From assembly GCF_011927795.1 (NCBI RefSeq), contig NZ_JAATJJ010000001.1:372001-436000 (forward strand): DNA of 64,000 nucleotides. The letters run 5' to 3'. Under the pieces are notes generated by a model that was given only the letters and a program-made list of their open reading frames with translations, was not told the DNA's origin and ran no database searches. The translations under genes were made by a program, and so were the position numbers. This DNA is from Saonia flava (GTDB taxonomy: Bacteria > Bacteroidota > Bacteroidia > Flavobacteriales > Flavobacteriaceae). This document shows, piece by piece, positions 62,455 to 64,000 of the stretch (position 1 is its first letter; every line of letters begins with the position of its first letter).

Positions 62455-64000
62455 TTAGTTTTCGCCTATATCATCCAATAGTTCATACCCCTGGTTGATT
62501 CCTTTTTCAATTGCTGGCACGCCATGTTTCATCCATACTGGTTTGGGTGCCGCTTTTAAGTAGTGGTCAAAAAACTGTGCCATACGTAAATTAAAATCTT
62601 TTCTATTCTGGAATTTTAAAGGCCAATGGGGTTCCCCATTGTAATTTAGGAACCATGAGGGTTTCCCCAAACGTCTTAGGCTAACAAAAAATTCAATTCC
62701 TTGGTACCAAGGCACATGACCATCGGCATCATTGTGCATCACCAAAAGCGGGGTGTTTATTTTATCTATATTAAAAATGGGTGAGTTTTCTATATACCTT
62801 GCTGGATATTCCCATGGGGTGCCCCCTAACCTGCTCTGGGTATGTTCATATTGAAATTGCCTGCTGAGACCTGTCCCCCATCTTATGCCACCATAGGCAC
62901 TGATCATATTTGGTACGGGAGCACCAGATTCGGCCGCCTTAAAAATATCGGTCTTGGTCACCAAATATGCTATTTGATATCCTCCCCAACTATGCCCTTG
63001 CACCCCAATATTATCTTTGTCCACAAAGCCCTTTTCCAGCAATGAGGTAATTCCAGGAATAACACAATTTAAGGCACTTTCCCCTGGATATCCTATTCTA
63101 TAATGAACATCGGGATTAAAAATGAGATAGCCCCTGCTTGTATAAAAACTATAATTGATTGTGGAACGTCCAAAAGAAGGGGCCCTATGTCTAAAAAGTC
63201 CGTTAGAGCTTTTTTCATAGAAATTCACAATCATTGGGTATTTTTTGTTAGGGTCAAAATTTTCGGGTTTTATGAGCATCCCCGTAAGTTCTTTTCCATC
63301 TAGGGAGGTCCATTTCACCAATTCAGATGTGCCCCAATTGTATTCCTTTTGCTGTGGATTGGCATCGCTTACCACTATCTGTTTCTTAAAGTTTAAATTA
63401 GAAATTCTAATATTGGGGAATTCCTGAAAGGACTGTCTTGTGAAAATAACATGTTCTCCCATTTGTGCCTTTATTGGCCTAGAATAGCTATACGGACCCG
63501 ATACCAATTGCTTTCCTTTAGTGGTCTTTGGATTATATTCATAATATCCAGAATGTTTAGAGGTTTCATCAAAGGTTGTGAACAGCCATTTTTCATTCGT
63601 ATCCATAAACCGTTTTTCATCATCTAACTGCACATAACGGTAGGTAACTTTATTGGCCCTTCCTTCCGTTAATTTTTCACTAGACCCTGTATCTGGGTCG
63701 AACTTCCAAATATCATATCGATCATAAATTAAAAGAGCCTTGTCTTTTTCTGTCCAACCTGCTACACTATAAGAACTGGGATGTCTTGGTGAGTCGTTCA
63801 ATTCATTATAAAAAAGCTTTCCTTTGGTCAAATCAATACGTTTTCCAGATGCTACTCCATAGGCAAACCAGGTACTGTCAACGGGACTATAGCCATAGGC
63901 ATATTTACCCTCAGGGCTTAGGCGAACGGCACCACCTAATGCTGTGAGCACCTTTTTGGTTTCTCCCGTAGCCACATTGACCAGGGCATAATCACTAGAT
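62455..64000 (-). CDS. S9-family prolyl oligopeptidase-like peptidase, N-terminus beyond window
   Basis: The frame is open to the right edge (reads SSDYALVNVATGETKKVL at 64000), so a GTG at 63975 is not the true start. The visible 514 residues end a propeller domain (YGYSPVDSTWFAYGVASGKRIDL, RFMDTNEKWLFTTFDETSKHSGYYEY). The alpha/beta-hydrolase follows with nucleophile GVQGHSWGGYQIAYLV, Asp in LLVMHNDADGHVPW and His in NYNGEPHWPL. It is likely exported, given relatives, but the signal lies outside the window. It converges on the isomerase gene. Confidence 0.92.
   Translation of the reverse strand, partial: SSDYALVNVATGETKKVLTALGGAVRLSPEGKYAYGYSPVDSTWFAYGVASGKRIDLTKGKLFYNELNDSPRHPSSYSVAGWTEKDKALLIYDRYDIWKFDPDTGSSEKLTEGRANKVTYRYVQLDDEKRFMDTNEKWLFTTFDETSKHSGYYEYNPKTTKGKQLVSGPYSYSRPIKAQMGEHVIFTRQSFQEFPNIRISNLNFKKQIVVSDANPQQKEYNWGTSELVKWTSLDGKELTGMLIKPENFDPNKKYPMIVNFYEKSSNGLFRHRAPSFGRSTINYSFYTSRGYLIFNPDVHYRIGYPGESALNCVIPGITSLLEKGFVDKDNIGVQGHSWGGYQIAYLVTKTDIFKAAESGAPVPNMISAYGGIRWGTGLSRQFQYEHTQSRLGGTPWEYPARYIENSPIFNIDKINTPLLVMHNDADGHVPWYQGIEFFVSLRRLGKPSWFLNYNGEPHWPLKFQNRKDFNLRMAQFFDHYLKAAPKPVWMKHGVPAIEKGINQGYELLDDIGEN

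Noticed and set aside
63975-64000. GTG at 63975 as the start of the S9 peptidase
   Set aside because: The frame stays open to the window edge and the protein would begin mid-propeller, so the gene is simply truncated by the window.
1-64000. tRNA, rRNA, integrase or insertion-sequence genes
   Set aside because: None could be recognised on either strand by eye; only degenerate small repeats and two gene remnants suggest past mobility.

Overview
The window looks like chromosomal DNA of a marine-type member of the Bacteroidota, most likely Flavobacteriaceae. Supporting features are the low GC, LytS/LytTR and TPR-kinase/LuxR two-component pairs, a TonB-dependent receptor with an N-terminal carboxypeptidase-regulatory-like domain, a type IX secretion (T9SS) C-terminal sorting domain on a giant surface protein, many short-signal lipoproteins, and promoters of the TTG-N20-TAnnTTTG type. 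The genus cannot be fixed from the sequence. No rRNA, tRNA, CRISPR array, intact insertion sequence or prophage was seen.

Layout. 1-6.3 kb: a large exported protein running off the left edge, then small envelope genes (exported DinB-like protein, DUF6624 and PD40-propeller lipoproteins, DUF4386-like membrane protein, beta-barrel). 6.5-17.6 kb: a CocE-type hydrolase and a lipoprotein, then an ABC ATPase plus ABC-permease/M1-peptidase fusion and a CPBP protease-like protein, bracketed by two LytS/LytTR pairs. Candidate operators for both pairs can be seen. 17.8-22.5 kb: a divergent nitroreductase/HxlR pair with well-formed promoters, a fused gene remnant, a GC-richer PQQ-type sugar dehydrogenase with a cytochrome c domain, and a leucine-rich-repeat lipoprotein. 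22.9-28.8 kb: a six-gene operon (LolA-like carrier, VIT/CCC1 transporter, two FtsX-type permeases, ATPase, beta-barrel) that reads as an envelope-spanning export system.

29-37.9 kb: a truncated duplicate of the PD40 gene abuts an esterase-fold protein that lacks the catalytic serine. Next comes an operon of a patatin-like protein, a lipoprotein, an FAD oxidase and two tiny proteins, divergent from a lipoprotein and a TPR kinase/LuxR regulator pair. TACCC-type palindromes recur at these promoters and at the far-left gene. 38-42.8 kb: a catabolic operon (DUF6807/PmoA-like, two Gfo/Idh/MocA oxidoreductases, EamA transporter) behind a perfect LacI-type palindrome. 42.9-47.7 kb: membrane-bound AraC regulator, DJ-1/PfpI protein, TonB receptor. 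47.8-60.3 kb: MORN, DUF2490 and MORN-like proteins, an Fn3 lipoprotein and a 2626-residue protein of six PKD plus DUF285/BspA-type modules. 60.5-64 kb: DUF6268 outer-membrane protein, exported sugar isomerase/epimerase, and an S9 peptidase cut by the right edge.

The most notable structures beyond the genes are: a degenerate intergenic repeat family with at least seven copies; a 23-bp element shared by two promoters 32 kb apart; a 17-bp box shared by the LytS/LytTR operon and the neighbouring lipoprotein gene; the TACCC palindromes near a LuxR-type regulator; and two gene remnants that record deletions or duplications.
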